Program-made: the position numbers and the translations under genes
The notes under the pieces: model-generated
What the model saw: only the letters and a program-made list of their open reading frames with translations
What the model was told of the DNA's origin: nothing
Database searches by the model: none
NCBI GenBank assembly: GCA_036346395.1
Contig: CM070613.1
Location: forward strand, 22,252,818 to 22,316,817
Origin: Hsuehochloa calcarea
Taxonomy: Eukaryota > Streptophyta > Magnoliopsida > Poales > Poaceae
DNA length: 64,000 nt
Direction of reading: 5' to 3'
Part shown: positions 43,001 to 55,149 of the stretch, one piece after another
Position numbering within the stretch: position 1 is the stretch's first letter
How the letters are laid out: every line of letters starts with the position of its first letter

Positions 43001-46000
43001 TACTAGTCTTCATTTGTAGTGGTATATTGATCTTCATAGCTTCCTACACCCTAAATACATTACTTTCGAAAAGATTCTTCACACTGTCTATCTTGACAAC
43101 AAATGGCTATACATTGGAATTGAAAATAACTATAAAGCTTAAGATATGAATTTAAATTATTTGAGTATAAATACGCATACAATAATAATTTAAAATAGAA
43201 TTTAAATAATTTAAAACACTAGATTCAAATATGGTAAAAGGATGTAACTTTCCTTATTCATTTAGCTGTTGTTCTTAAGAGGCGTCGAAATCCGGCTTTC
43301 CGAAGTGGTCGCAATCTGCACGCGAAAACAAGCTAAATTCAAATAAAATCCAAAAAATCCCAAAAATCCCAAAATTAGAATCAAAAGAGAGGGGCTGAAT
43401 TTAGATTAATTTAAAACCAAGAATCGATGGAATCGGATTTCGTATGAAGGAGAACGAACATCCGAAGTTTGGATATCACAAGAAATGACAGAATTCTGAA
43501 AATACTGTTCCAGCCTAGTCGGAAGGAGGTTTCGATTGCCTGGTCGAAGGAGGTTTTGACTACCTGGTCAAAAAAGGTTCGACTACCTGGTCGAAAGATG
43601 TTTTGACTACCTAGTCGAAAGGAGGTTTCGAATACACAAGGCGGCGGAACAAGACACACATGGCAGCGGCAAGACGCGCGGCGACGGTGCTCTGCCAACG
43701 GTAGGGGCGAGGGAAGGTGAGCACCATGTAGAATACGGAGTCACGATGTCGGTGGTGGAGATGGTGTCACCGGGGAATGGTCGACGACGATGGAAACGGT
43801 AGTGGAAGGCGGTTCGGATGGCAACGAGAGAATCGCGTTCCCAGCCAGGAGAAGACGAGAGAGAAGGGCGAACTCCAGGGATAGAAGGAAGTGACCGAGG
43901 GGCACGCTGTGATGCGGTTGGTGCAACAAAGCGATCACCGGAGAGGGAGAACGGGGAAGGTGGTGCACAACCGACGCCGGGGAGATGGTGGCGTCGGTGA
44001 GCCAGGGGTGCTCCGGGGAAAAGGAAGGGAGCACGACATAGAACGTCGCGAGGCGAAAGCTAACTGCAGAGACGACGTCACCGGGGGGGATCAATGACGG
44101 CGACAAAACGTGAGGAGGAAAGAGCTTCAACCAACGAGCGGTAAAGCTTCGATTGTGGAGAAATGAAAGCAAGAGAGGATGGCGAATTCGGGGAGGTAGA
44201 AGAGGAAGCCAAGGGGCTCACCGTGACGTGGTCGGCACAGCAAGACGAATGCCAGAGAGGGGGAATGGAGGGGGAGTTGCTCACGACCGAACTAGAGTAG
44301 AAATAGAGCTGGTGGTGGTGGCTACAGTTTTGGGGAAGAAAAGAGAAGAGGAGGGCAGAAGGTTCCCCGAAGCTTCCATTTATAGCGGCTGAGGAGGAGA
44401 GGGGGTTTGACGGCATTTGCGAATGAGCGAGCTCTGGCCGGCGCAGGTTATGGCGTGCCCGGTGATATACGCGGAGAGAGAATGGCAGGTGCGGGATTGA
44501 TAGCGGCGGGAAGGGGCATTGAATGCGCGTGGAAAACAGGGAGGAAAATGTGCCGCCAACGACGACTTTTTCGGCAGCCGTGACGCAGTGCAGACGTGGC
44601 TCGGCATGGGCTCCCAACGGCAGGAAGACGACGGGGAGGTGAGACCGACAGGTGGGTTTGGCCTGGCTGCGAGACAAGGGGAGGGAGCAGCTTTTAGAAT
44701 ATAGTAAATAGAGTCTAAATTTTTAGAAAACAAATTCATAAAAATTATTAGAATTATTTTGAACTTAATAAAATTAATTCCAACTTAAAGTTGGCTTTTA
44801 TTTTATTATTTTTATTTTCTGAAATTATGAAAAACCTTTTAAATACGAAAAATCAATAAAATTAATTATAATTTTTTTTGACTTTAAAACCAAGAAATGA
44901 AATACTTTATTTTTTTTTATTCCTTTTAATAGCGAAAACTCTTTTTAGGTTACAAAAAAATCGAGAAAATTCTTCGACAGTTAGAAAATCCAATAAAATA
45001 ATAACTTTATTTAGTGTGGTTTGAAACCTTAACAGGTGTAACTTACATTGGGAGATGCATTGTAGAGGCCTTGTGATGATCTCTGACTCACATGTCTACA
45101 TAAACGTGTGGAGTACAACAAGATGATTATCTCTTGTGGGTAAAGTGTACAGTCTCTGCAGAGTATAAACTATTTGAACAGTCGTGTCCACGGTCATAGG
45201 CAGGCATGGGAACTTACTCGAGTTAGTTCTATTATAAAAACCTTTTGTGAGTAGGATAAAAACTCGTCGGGTTGATGTGACCTTGATTTTGGATTATTCC
45301 AAAGTAGATGTATCCTAGTGTTGCTAATAGGTGGATGTAACCCCACTAATCAAAATTAAGCATAAGGTGGAGGTAACCTGCACCGTTATAAATATTGCAC
45401 AACTTATCTCTTTAATAAAATATGATTTGGTTAAAAAGGGCTAAGTCATAATAGTTATAATTATTGTAATTAAAAATATTGCTTTTAGGAAATAAAAGAA
45501 CCTGAACCATCCTTGTTAAGTCATGCATATATTACTATTGCATTATGTGTATTGGCCCACGAGCACAGTTGTTTGTGCTCACTCTCGCTCTCCCCCAAAT
45601 CTCTCAGAAGCCGTGGACCAAGGACATTATGCATACTACGAGGATCCAAAGGTTGATGGTCAAGAAGACGGTGAAGATTAGTTTAGTCTGTAGTAGTCTA
45701 AGTCTCACCCCAGTTTAGCTGGCTCAGTCGGTACTTGCGTGCACCAATATTATCCAAGTTTTTATGTAACATCGGTCGTACACATGCTAGCCCAATCGCT
45801 TGCTTGTGGAGAGATGTGCCCTACCCCTTTTGCTTCCGCTACTTGACCGATGCGGTCTATGTGACTCTGATGTTTGTAATTTAATGTATGGTACGGTTTA
45901 CATCATGTATGAAATAATTCAGTGATGTATATATGAGCAATATCTACTGTTCTAGTAAATAGTGCAATAGTCTCACAAAGGATTCTGGATTAGCTAAATC

Positions 46001-46011
46001 CGGGTCCGACA
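43001..46011 (+). repeat. Gypsy LTR unit (chimeric?), ends GGGTCCGACA
   Basis: The 3' kilobase (45003-46011) matches 47690-48637 closely: TTAACAGGTGTAACTTACA, GGGTAAAGTGTACAGTCTCTG, hairpin 45561-45580, acceptor CAG 45605-45607, acidic frame to TAG 45679-45681, and the terminus at 46011. The 5' part holds a GC-rich stretch (43390-44700) and four reversed copies of the 24-bp minisatellite unit (43510-43640). The mini-ORF's first exon is missing, and the AT-rich join near 44700-45000 suggests recombination. ORFs such as 43741-44172 and 44078-44677 (minus) show no domain. Confidence 0.55.
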
Positions 46012-48637
46012 GATAGGCCTCCCACCCTCTATAGATGCACGTGTGCTCATTTTCTAGCTTAAAGCTTTGTCGTATCATCTTTGTCGCCGTAGCACCGAGC
46101 ATCGCCACCGCTCTTCGCGTTGCACCACCTCAGTGAGCCACCGTGGCCCTCGCCGCCGGTACCGTTGGGACCACCCACCTTGCGGGGTTCCATTTCAGGC
46201 ATTCCCGACCGCCCCCGTAATCCGGCTCGCCAACGACGAGCGTGGCAAGGAACCGCCTAGAGCATGCTTTGTTTGGTCGAAACCAGACAAGCACTGTAGC
46301 TTTGTCATTAAGAAAAAGTCTTGGTCGTTAGGGCAAAGCATTGATTAGGAGCTGGTTTAATTAAGGCTATGTTAGACTGATATGTGGGTCCAAGAATAGT
46401 AATGAGGGGTAATTAAATATGGTTTTTCATTGTGAGTCAATGACACGAGAGCCCAGTGTGTTAAGTGCACAGCGTGCACTAAACCATAGACCAGTAGAGT
46501 GTTTATGGAACATAGTCCATGCACCGTTCACGTGGACCAAGCCTATGACAGTAGGGCCTCATCTATCAGTGAATAGTTTTTTTGTAGAAAAATAATTAAA
46601 TCAAAAATTAAAATACTATGCAGTGGACCCCACCTGTCAGAGAGAATTTCTCTCTCCTCTGTTTATTTCTAGAATTAATCCAAATTCAAAGTTTGGAGAG
46701 CCCGTTCTTGCTCGCTTCAGCTCCAAATTTATTGAAATTTATTTCTAAAATTTTCTAAATTCAAGATCTTTCTGTTGGAAGTGGTTTTGTTCAATTTGGA
46801 GTTCATTTAATTTTATTTTGTATTTATTTGCTTTGCTTGTTTGTTTGTTCAATTTTCGATGCGATTGTTCGAGTAAAGTTCGAAGACGCGGAAGAGTCTC
46901 AGTTCGAGCAAGCAGAAGAATTCCAAGACCCACCTGCTTTTGAGCCAGGCAAGTCAACATTTGATCATATTAAACCTACATTTCTTCAAATTTATATTTA
47001 TTTTACTTATCAAATTGCGTTCTTAATTCATTATGCAAATGTATGTCAAACTTTAAGGTAGTTGCATGCCAACTTGATACTTTAGTATTATTAGACCATC
47101 CCTTGACATTTGAATCACATGATCCTTGTCACCCTACATGATCCTTGTCACCCTAGATAATGTATTGGTAACTTTACTAGGTCACCCTAGATAATGTATT
47201 GGTAACTTTACTAGTTATAGGTCGTACTTAAACATCATGCTAGTCTTGCTTAAGTATCAGGACATCAATTGCCCTAATCGTCATCTTTTAATCATGAAAC
47301 TTGCTTTGGGTAGTCATTAGAGGGAAATGGCTAGAATATTTGAGATAACTTAGTTTTATACTTTTCAAAACCCTAATAACCTGTTGTTACCACATCTAGG
47401 CGGATGGTATGATGGTTGGTGCGGATGTAGCACGAAAAATGTTGGTATGTGGTATGCACCGCCCAGCTAACTTTAAGGACTTAATCCTATGATGACCTCC
47501 TATTGTAAAACAACGCAACCACAAGTCTATAATGGTGCCAACCTGGCTAAATAATTTGTATCCACCAGTGGCGAGTTGCACCATTGGAGTGACCCACGAG
47601 TCGTGTAGCTAGTTTTAAGTTGTCGTGTATACATGTCGTGTTGCTGGTGTAAGCCATCGTGTGGCCCAAGAGGGGGTCTGGGTGTGGTAGATGTAACCAC
47701 CCTTATATGAAATCTTAACGGGTGTAACTTACACTAGGGGATGCATTGTAAAGGTCTTGTGATGAACTCCTCGATTCACATGTCTAAGGAAACGTGTGAA
47801 ACACCATAAGATGATTATCCCTTATGGGTAAAGTGTACAGTCTCTGCAGAGTATCAACTGTTCGAACAGCCATGCATACGGTCAAGGGCGGATATGGGAA
47901 CTTACTCGAGTTATTTTCTATTTTAAAAACCTTTTGTGGGTGGGATGGAAACTCGTCGGGTGGATGTAACCCTGATTTTGGATTTTTCCTAGGCGGATAT
48001 AACCCAGTGTTGTTAATCGGTGGATGTAACCCTAGTAATCAAAGTTAAGCATATGGTGGATGAAATCTGCACCGTTATAAATATTACACACTTTTACTCT
48101 CTTTAATAAAATATGATTTGGTTAAAATGATAAGTCACAGGAGTTTCTAATTATTATAATTAAAAATATTAATTTTATCAAATAAAAGAACCTAATCCAT
48201 CCTTGTAAAACCTTGCATGTATAATTATTGTCTTCTGTGTGTTGGCTCGCGGAGCACTGTTGCTTGTGCTCACTCTTGCCCCCCCATCCCTCAGAATCCG
48301 TGGACCAAGGGCACTATGCTTATTTTGATGATCCAGATGTTGATGGCAAAGAAGACGGAGGAGAATGGATTAGGCTTTAGTAGTCTAGGTCTCACCCTTT
48401 TGCTTCCGTTACCGCTTTCGCTTTTATGTAATGTATCCATTTGGCCTGATTGGCCTTATTGTAAACTTGACCCAACGTAGTCTATGTGAACTCTGATGTT
48501 TTTAAATTAATGTATGGTATAGTTTACATCCTGTATGAAATGATTCAGTGATGTATCTGTGAGCACTATCTACTGATCCAAGGAATAGTGTAATGAATTC
48601 ACAGAGGATTCTAGATTAGCTAAATCTGGGTCCGACA
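46012..48637 (+). repeat. Gypsy LTR unit carrying a two-exon acidic mini-ORF
   Basis: The 3' half (47690-48637) is a close direct repeat of 45003-46011. Upstream, AT-rich LTR sequence (46380-46830) leads to an acidic open frame (46858-46948) ending at a GC-type donor. About 1.3 kb downstream come hairpin 48252-48271, acceptor CAG 48292-48294 and an acidic frame to TAG 48378-48380. The terminus GGGTCCGACA is at 48637. The 5' end is unclear, somewhere between 46012 and 46380. A short direct repeat (CCTTGTCACCCTA; GTCACCCTAGATAATGTATT) lies at 47125-47215. Confidence 0.6.
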
Positions 48638-49435
48638 AAAGTACTAACATAAAAAATCCATTACAACACATACATCTATGTTCCATTGTCAATGGAACCG
48701 GTTCTAGCCACCAATTTGAAGGCATTTCCATCTCAAACAAAGGAAATGCACCGGTTCAAATCAATGTCCAATTCAATAAAAAAATTGTTTGGACACATTT
48801 ATAGTTTGCAAAAAAATATCAAAGCAGTCAATTATCTAATCCAGTTCAAATACTACTAGCAATTAGAATGTAGGTAAGTTTTCCACAGTTCTTGTATGAG
48901 AAATGCACTATGTGAGTTTACCAGAGCATCAAGTGGACTCGTTGGGAGAGAATGAAGAAGCGGTACCGACCGAACATCAAACCTACTAAATTATGAAGGC
49001 ATCAATCCAACCAAAACATGGTAGAGAGCCTTGATCAGCTCATAAAACTTGGTGTCCTCGTCATTCCATCGAGCACCTTGTAGGCAGCAGTAATGCCAAT
49101 GCTTGGATGTCCATCTCATGGGCGTTTCGTAGGTGTACTAAATTCTCTCACAATCGACATTTATAAGTTCAGTAAACTTGTATTGAATTCACCTCATTAT
49201 ACGCCAATCAGGAGGAACAAACACACAAATCAAGCTAAAATGTGATCGTTTGAAACCAAAATCTAAACTCCCAACAAATCACCAAAGAAAATCACCTTTC
49301 CCTCCGACAACAGACTACCAAAAGAGAAGGAAAAGCACACCAAGAGAACCCTACCTCTTGTTGATCGCTAGTAGTCGTAGCATTCTGGGAAGCCTCCTCC
49401 TGCGTTCATGGATCAAGCAGCAAGAAATCATAACA
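48638..49435. other. Intergenic, nothing recognised
   Basis: AT-rich sequence between two LTR units. No gene or repeat identified. It ends with TAACA at 49431-49435, the likely target site of the next LTR. Confidence 0.5.
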
Positions 49436-52400
49436 TGTGACAACCCGCATCATTTGCACATTGTTAATGTAAAGCATTTCTATATCATTGCAGCATCATT
49501 TCATTGCATCAAAATTTTACAATATTTATTTTACAACCATTTGCAGTGTTTTTGGCAGCAAGTAATTAAAAACCTAGTTCTCTTCTTGCCTTCTTGTAGT
49601 AGCAGCCTTCCTCGTCGCCGTGTCCTTTGAGCGCCCATCCATAGAGCCATCTCGCGATCTGTTTTCCTTGCTCGTTAGGAAAATCAGCAGCGGTTAGTAA
49701 GCTTAGTTGAGAGCCTTTTCGTGAGCAGTAGAGTATAGAAGTTAGATTATAGGAAGTGGCCGTCATTTTCCAAAGTGCGGTAGGATATCCGGAGTAACCT
49801 GATTAGTCGGTCCCTTGACCATCAAGATACTCAGACCAACCGGAGTTAGTCGGCCCCTTGATCGTCAAGATATCCAGACCACCCGAGGTCCTTCGGTATC
49901 TGTCACTTTCGTGGGTCTCCTCATCCGGCCTTATTAGAATCCAACACCCACTGTTTGCAATTGCCAAAACCCCAATATAAGCCCTCGGTGCACATCCCAG
50001 TTAACCACACCCTCAGTCAAGCGTCACCGGGTGCAGCAGTCATTCCAGAGCCTAACCTCGCAATTCATCTCCCCTGGCCGAGCCTCACCAATGACCTATT
50101 CTTTTCCCCGGCGAGTGCACCCCGAGCGGTCGAAATATCAAGCAGGGGAGACCAAGAACACAGAGGCGGTCCAGCTCTTTCCCAAGACAAGTAAGTGCTT
50201 TCCCGCAAAGCCAGAAGAAGCAAGCAAGTTCATCCCCAAAGCAAAGCGAACAAGCTAGCAAGTTCATTCCCCCAAAACAGCAGCAGCAAGCAATACATTC
50301 CCCCTGAAAGCCATTCTCCTTCTCAGCCTCACAAAGCAGAGCCACCACCTAGTTCTCAAGCCAGAAGCCACCAAAGCCAAGAGCAAGGCAAGATCAGGAG
50401 CTCAAGCAACCACAACCACATCCCCTCTATTTCACAGCCAGCAGAAGCCCAAAACCGAAGGCGAGCTCAACTCTGCTCATCCCAGCCAAAGGCCAGCAGC
50501 AGAGGGAGCAAGGGCGACGTCGGCGCCAGCACCGACAGTGAACCATCGGCGTCCACCTCCCCACTGCCAGCAGCACCGCCGACCGACCACCCTCTCATCA
50601 GCATTAGCATCAAAGCCAAAACCAACCCAACCCAACACCACAGGTAGCTCAAACCCATGTTCTTCCCATCCACCATTTTTGCTATTCAACCTCACAGATG
50701 TACATTCATCATTCCACAAATGAAGAAAAGTTGTCTCAGTCACCATCCATCAGTTCATCCCATCATAGAGCAGTAGGGGGAGGAGTAGAGGAGACATGGA
50801 TGTAGACTTACCCATAGCAACCAAAGCCATCCACCTCCACCTCCAGCAGCCACCATCACCAGATCCATCACCTTGCACCTGCATCCATGAATCTCTAGTT
50901 AGCATTCGATTTCTTCTCTCTTTGGTGAGTTCTAGTAGTGGTGTAGTAGAGTGTAGCTTTTGAGGAAGAGGGGGGAGAGCGCGGTGGATCTAGGCCAGCG
51001 GACGGGAGGCTGAGCCGAGCCGGGCCGGGTCGGAGTGGGCCAGGTGGTGGATCGAGCCGGGAGTAGCCCAGGGCACCGCGGAGAGGAGTAGTGCACCTGG
51101 GCCGAGCGAAGCAAGCCGGAGGCGGAGCGAGAAGGAGTCAGCAGAGGCGCCGGGCCTTGGGCCACGGTGAAGAAGGAGGCGCGCAGAACCGGGCGGGAGC
51201 AGAACGAGGCAGAGGAGGAGGCGCAGAACGGAGCTGAGCGAGGCGGGCAGTGAGAGAGCCGGAGGCGAGCGGGCTACTGGAGGCGATGTCGGCAGAGATC
51301 TCCCGAGAGAGAGAGAGGGAGATGCGAGAGGGTGAGAGAGGAGGCGAGGGGTGAGGAGTGTCGGCGGGGGAGGCGAAGAGTGAAGTGGGGGATAGGATTA
51401 GAGAGAGGCGGCGGTAGAGGGGTGGTGTCGGCAGAGGCAGGCGGTGGTATTAGCAGTTAGGGGTTAGGAGGTGATTAGGGGGTTGAGTTAGTAGTTAGGT
51501 AGGTGATTAGGTTAGGAGGTAGGTAATTAGGGAGAGGGTTTAGTGGTTTAGTAGTTAGGTAATTAGGGATTAGAGATTAGGGTTAGAAGATTAGTTGTAT
51601 AGTTTCTGGGTATAGGAATTTAGGAACCAGTGTAGCTCGAGTAGATTCTTGTAGGCGTAGCAGAGTGTAGCTCGAGTAGTAGTGCTTGTCGGTTGTTAGG
51701 ACGTGAGCTAGGCAATCGCGGCTGTAGAGCGAGTTAACCGTAGAACGATTTTAGCGAGAGAGTGCTAACTGGGTCGGGTTCCGAAAAGTTTTGTTAAATT
51801 AAAATTGGCAAACATAGGAGTTGTATTAGCATGTTATACACCTACTATCACTCAAACTCAACTAAGTATTTATTTATATATTATTCGTGCTACAGCTTTA
51901 CTTCAGAGGGCAAGCCAGTGCCGACAGGGGAAGCTGATCAAAGATTCGTCGACGTCGACCTTTCCTACAACTCCAAAGGCAAGCTATTCTCTTGAGTATA
52001 AATATAGTAATGTTAAATGTAAACCGTATATTGCTCTATCATATATGTATTGCATCAAAACTATTTCTCAAAATCAAATTGGATTGAGATGATGAGAAAG
52101 ATAAGAGGACAGAGATGATGAGATGAGATGAGAATGAGAATTACTAGTGGGTAAAGGGGACCCTGGCAGGGGAAACGAGACGACGACGACGACGACGATG
52201 ATGATGGTAAGAGGTGGGACCCCTTTACATATGGTTAGAATATAAGGATCAACAAAACTCTTACTTGGTCGGAAGCCGTAAATTCAGTGCCAACCATTTT
52301 CCCGTTTCGCCGGGCGGAAAATGTACCTTGTTACGTAATTAAGTTCTCCACAATGGGTTACATTGAAGAATTGAGCACGGAAGAGAGCCGCCCCAAGGTG

Positions 52401-53280
52401 GAGTGTTGGGCACGGACGAGAGCCGCCCCAATCAACATTACTGGAACTCGGTGTATGACGAGGTTAGCATCGTGACTAAATCAGCACCGACAAAAAGTAA
52501 TGGGTGGAGACCTAATCACGTAACTTAGAAAATGTTCTATATTATGAACTTGAAACGCATCAAAGGAAATACGGTGGACCTAGCTCAGAGAAAGTTCAGA
52601 GTAGCTATGGGTAAAGTGGTACAAACTGCGCAGTGCTATATCAAATTATGAATTCATGCTAGTCTCCTAGATTGGAGTTTACGGGAACCGCTAGGAGTCT
52701 ATCTTCTTTCCGAGTGACAAGTAGTGTTTTCAGAATTAAAATTGCCACCTAATGTTTTAATGAATTATTTTCAGAAAAGAGATAATTTAGAAAATATGAT
52801 AACAAGCAGCGATCAGTCATGCAGTGCACCTTTTTGCTATTAATGCTTGCTGAGTATGTTTGTACTCAACCTTGTTAGTATTCTCCTTTGTTAGATCCTA
52901 GTCCGGCCGGGAACTATCTCGAGTGGGACGAAGGATTTATAGGTACCGATGTAGCCATAGGAGGAGAATGCACCGACTACGAGGACCAGGGCGAGGTGGG
53001 CGCCATCTTTGACTCGTGGGACGAATAGGAGGGCGGTACTTCAGGGCAGACTTCAGAAGCGGAGAAGCTCCCTTTTGTGTTTGTGTAATATTTGTATATG
53101 GAACTATAGCCTTGCTGGCTACTACTGTAATAAAGATGTATAGTTTCTTTCTTATTGTTATCTGCTGCACAACTCTGATAAAAGGCTTGCTATTCGTCGG
53201 AGCGGTGTTCTACCGGGTAGACGAATAGTAATCCGTGTAACTAAGTGTGATTACCCTAAAGGTAATAACACGGGGCGTCA
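49436..53280 (+). mobile_element. Probable solo Ty3/gypsy LTR, 3.8 kb
   Basis: Begins TGTGACAACCCGC and ends CGGGGCGTCA. TAACA lies immediately left (49431-49435) and again two bases beyond the right end (53283-53287), a likely but slightly offset target duplication. The interior has no gag or pol. It contains a CA-rich plus-strand leader (49930-50660), a purine-rich region with GTTAGG-type repeats (51440-51590), and the mini-ORF parts: acidic frame to 51978, hairpin 52852-52867, acceptor 52892-52894, acidic terminal frame to TAG 53026-53028. ORFs 49955-50194 and 50195-50647 are low-complexity and unlikely to be genes. Confidence 0.65.
51440..51600 (+). repeat. Degenerate GTTAGG/TTAGGG-type tract
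   Basis: About 160 bp of irregular GTTAGG, GATTAGGG, GGTTAGG and TAATTAGGG motifs on the plus strand. It resembles telomeric repeats only loosely (plant telomere is TTTAGGG) and is better seen as a G/T-rich patch in the LTR. Confidence 0.6.
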
Positions 53281-53287
53281 GATAACA

Positions 53288-54660
53288 CCCACTATTGAAA
53301 TCCCGAGACACCACAACATGAATGCACATGGGAAGACGAACCAGACCCAAGCATCTTGTAATTCCACTCTAGAGCTTCGACCCATCACCGAAGCTGCCGC
53401 ACCACGCCAGTGAGGTCGTCCCATGGGCCACCCCTAGATCATGAAACGCCCGACACGCTGGCCGCCCGCTTCGACCCATCATCCGAACGACCACGGCTTC
53501 GAGTCAAGCCTCGTTCGCTCTGCCTCTTTGCCTCTCCACATTTGCTGTGCGCTGCCGCCTCGCTCCCGAATCGGGAGGTGTGACAATCGAGATAGTGGTT
53601 CTGTCACGATGGATCAAAAGGGTGGTGGAGGGGAGCGGCGTCGCAGTACAGCCATGCGGGGATGGCGAGCGATTTAGGAAATGCAACAAGTAAAGCAAAA
53701 TTAGAAAGGGATATATGGGAAGGAACGGGAATGGGAGGCGGTAGCCGAGAAGAAACAATCACGGTAGGAAATGAAACGATGGATTTTCAGTTCGGCAAAA
53801 GAAAAAAAATCATGAATGACGTGGAGTAGGAACGAGGAAGGAGAAGAATCATGGATCACATCGTGGGAGCAGCTTCTATTAGTTTTGGAGGGATTTTTTT
53901 TTCATGGAGAACTGGCCTCCCTATCATCGCAAGAGGTGGAAAGGATTCGTGCAAGGCAAAGCAGTGTGGGGTAGGAGGATGGGTAGAGTATGCATAACCA
54001 CCGACTCTACTTTTTAAGTAGTATTAGTTCAATGTCGTGTTTTGCTACATTTAAAAAATTATATCTCGTCAATCGTCATCGTGTTTAGCCTATAATACAA
54101 GTGATCCGTCAGCAACCCATTCTTAGAAAGATCGATGGAATATTTAGGTTTTTTACACACCAGCTTGGACTTGGGTATGGGGGAGTGGAAAGGAGATTAT
54201 GGGTGGCCAATCGTAGAGGAATCGAGAAAGAACGAGATCCAACGGCTCACATCGCATGAGAGAGTATGGACCGACACCAATTCTTTCTTTTAAGTAGTAG
54301 AGATATATAAAACTAAAAATATAATGTGAAGAAAAAATCGACCTAAGACATAAAACTGAAATTCTTCCGTCTAATAATAATTTCTATACTCTTCATGCAG
54401 CCCTTCCATGGTTCGATTTTCATGTTTTTCCTTTTCGAAAATCACATAGTTTCACATTTGAAAGTCCAGCATATCGTCTCTAGTCTACGTTCCCATTCTT
54501 TCCGATGCATTGATCCGAAATTCTAAATCGGATTCTATGTCACCAGCAGGAATCAGTTGGGCCGGGCCGAATCTTGACCTGGCCCGGAGTATCCACGGGA
54601 CTAGATTGGACTATTGGTAGTTTGGTACATGCAGAACACGGCACACGACGTGCAACAGAA
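53288..54660. other. Upstream intergenic region of the kinase gene
   Basis: No gene recognised. Contains GC-rich non-coding sequence (53380-53690) and an AT-rich part. Two short palindromic motifs of the CTACTTTTTAAGTAGTA type, near 54005-54022 and 54285-54300, may mark an old DNA transposon. The proximal promoter of the kinase should lie at the right end; I see no clear TATA box. Confidence 0.4.
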
Positions 54661-55149
54661 TCATAGCTACAGAAGATCCCACCCCCTTCTCCGCGCTCCC
54701 CTATTCCAACCACACCACCACGGGCACCACGCCGCCGGAGAAGAAAACAAAAGAAAAGGAGATTTCAAACCGAAGTCCCCCAGAAACAGCGAGGAAAACG
54801 CTGCGACATTTCGAATCGGATCGAGCCAACCCCCGGAATTCGAATCCCTCCCCCACGCTTCCACCTCCCGATTCTCCCCAAATCCGAGCCCCCCCTGTGC
54901 CGTGCCGCACCGCAAATCTCGCGGCCCCCGCGGTTCGATCCCGGAGCTAGGGCTTGCGAGGCTTCGGATCGACCCGCCCCCGCCGGGATCGTGTCGACTA
55001 GGGTTTGGATTGGGGCGCAGCCCGGAGTTTTGGATTGGGAGGGCGGTAGGTTTTCGCGGTCCTGGATCGAGCTGCTCCGTGGGTTGCGATGGTGGTGAGT
55101 GGAGGAGGGCGTGAGTGACGGTTGGTTGGTTGGGGGAGGAGCGTCCGCC
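54661..55149 (+). other. Putative 5' UTR and core promoter of the kinase gene
   Basis: C-rich then G-rich sequence directly upstream of the kinase ATG, with CT-rich stretches typical of grass leaders. The transcription start is not determined. The apparent ORF 54614-55114 here lacks any domain. A short uORF lies at 55089-55118. Confidence 0.4.
55089..55118 (+). other. Upstream ORF, 9 codons plus stop
   Basis: ATG at 55089 opens a frame of nine codons (MVVSGGGRE) ending in TGA at 55116, 31 nt before the kinase ATG. If the transcript includes it, it could reduce main-frame translation. The overlapping GGTGGTGAGT also looks like a splice donor, so it may be intronic. Confidence 0.4.

Noticed and set aside
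44078..44677. Minus-strand 199-codon ORF
   Set aside because: Lies in the GC-rich part of an LTR unit; composition-driven, no domain.
50195..50647. Plus-strand 150-codon Ser/Gln/Pro-rich ORF
   Set aside because: Within the solo LTR leader; low complexity and no similarity to gag or host proteins that I recognise.
51440..51600. Interstitial telomere
   Set aside because: Motifs are irregular and do not form runs of TTTAGGG.
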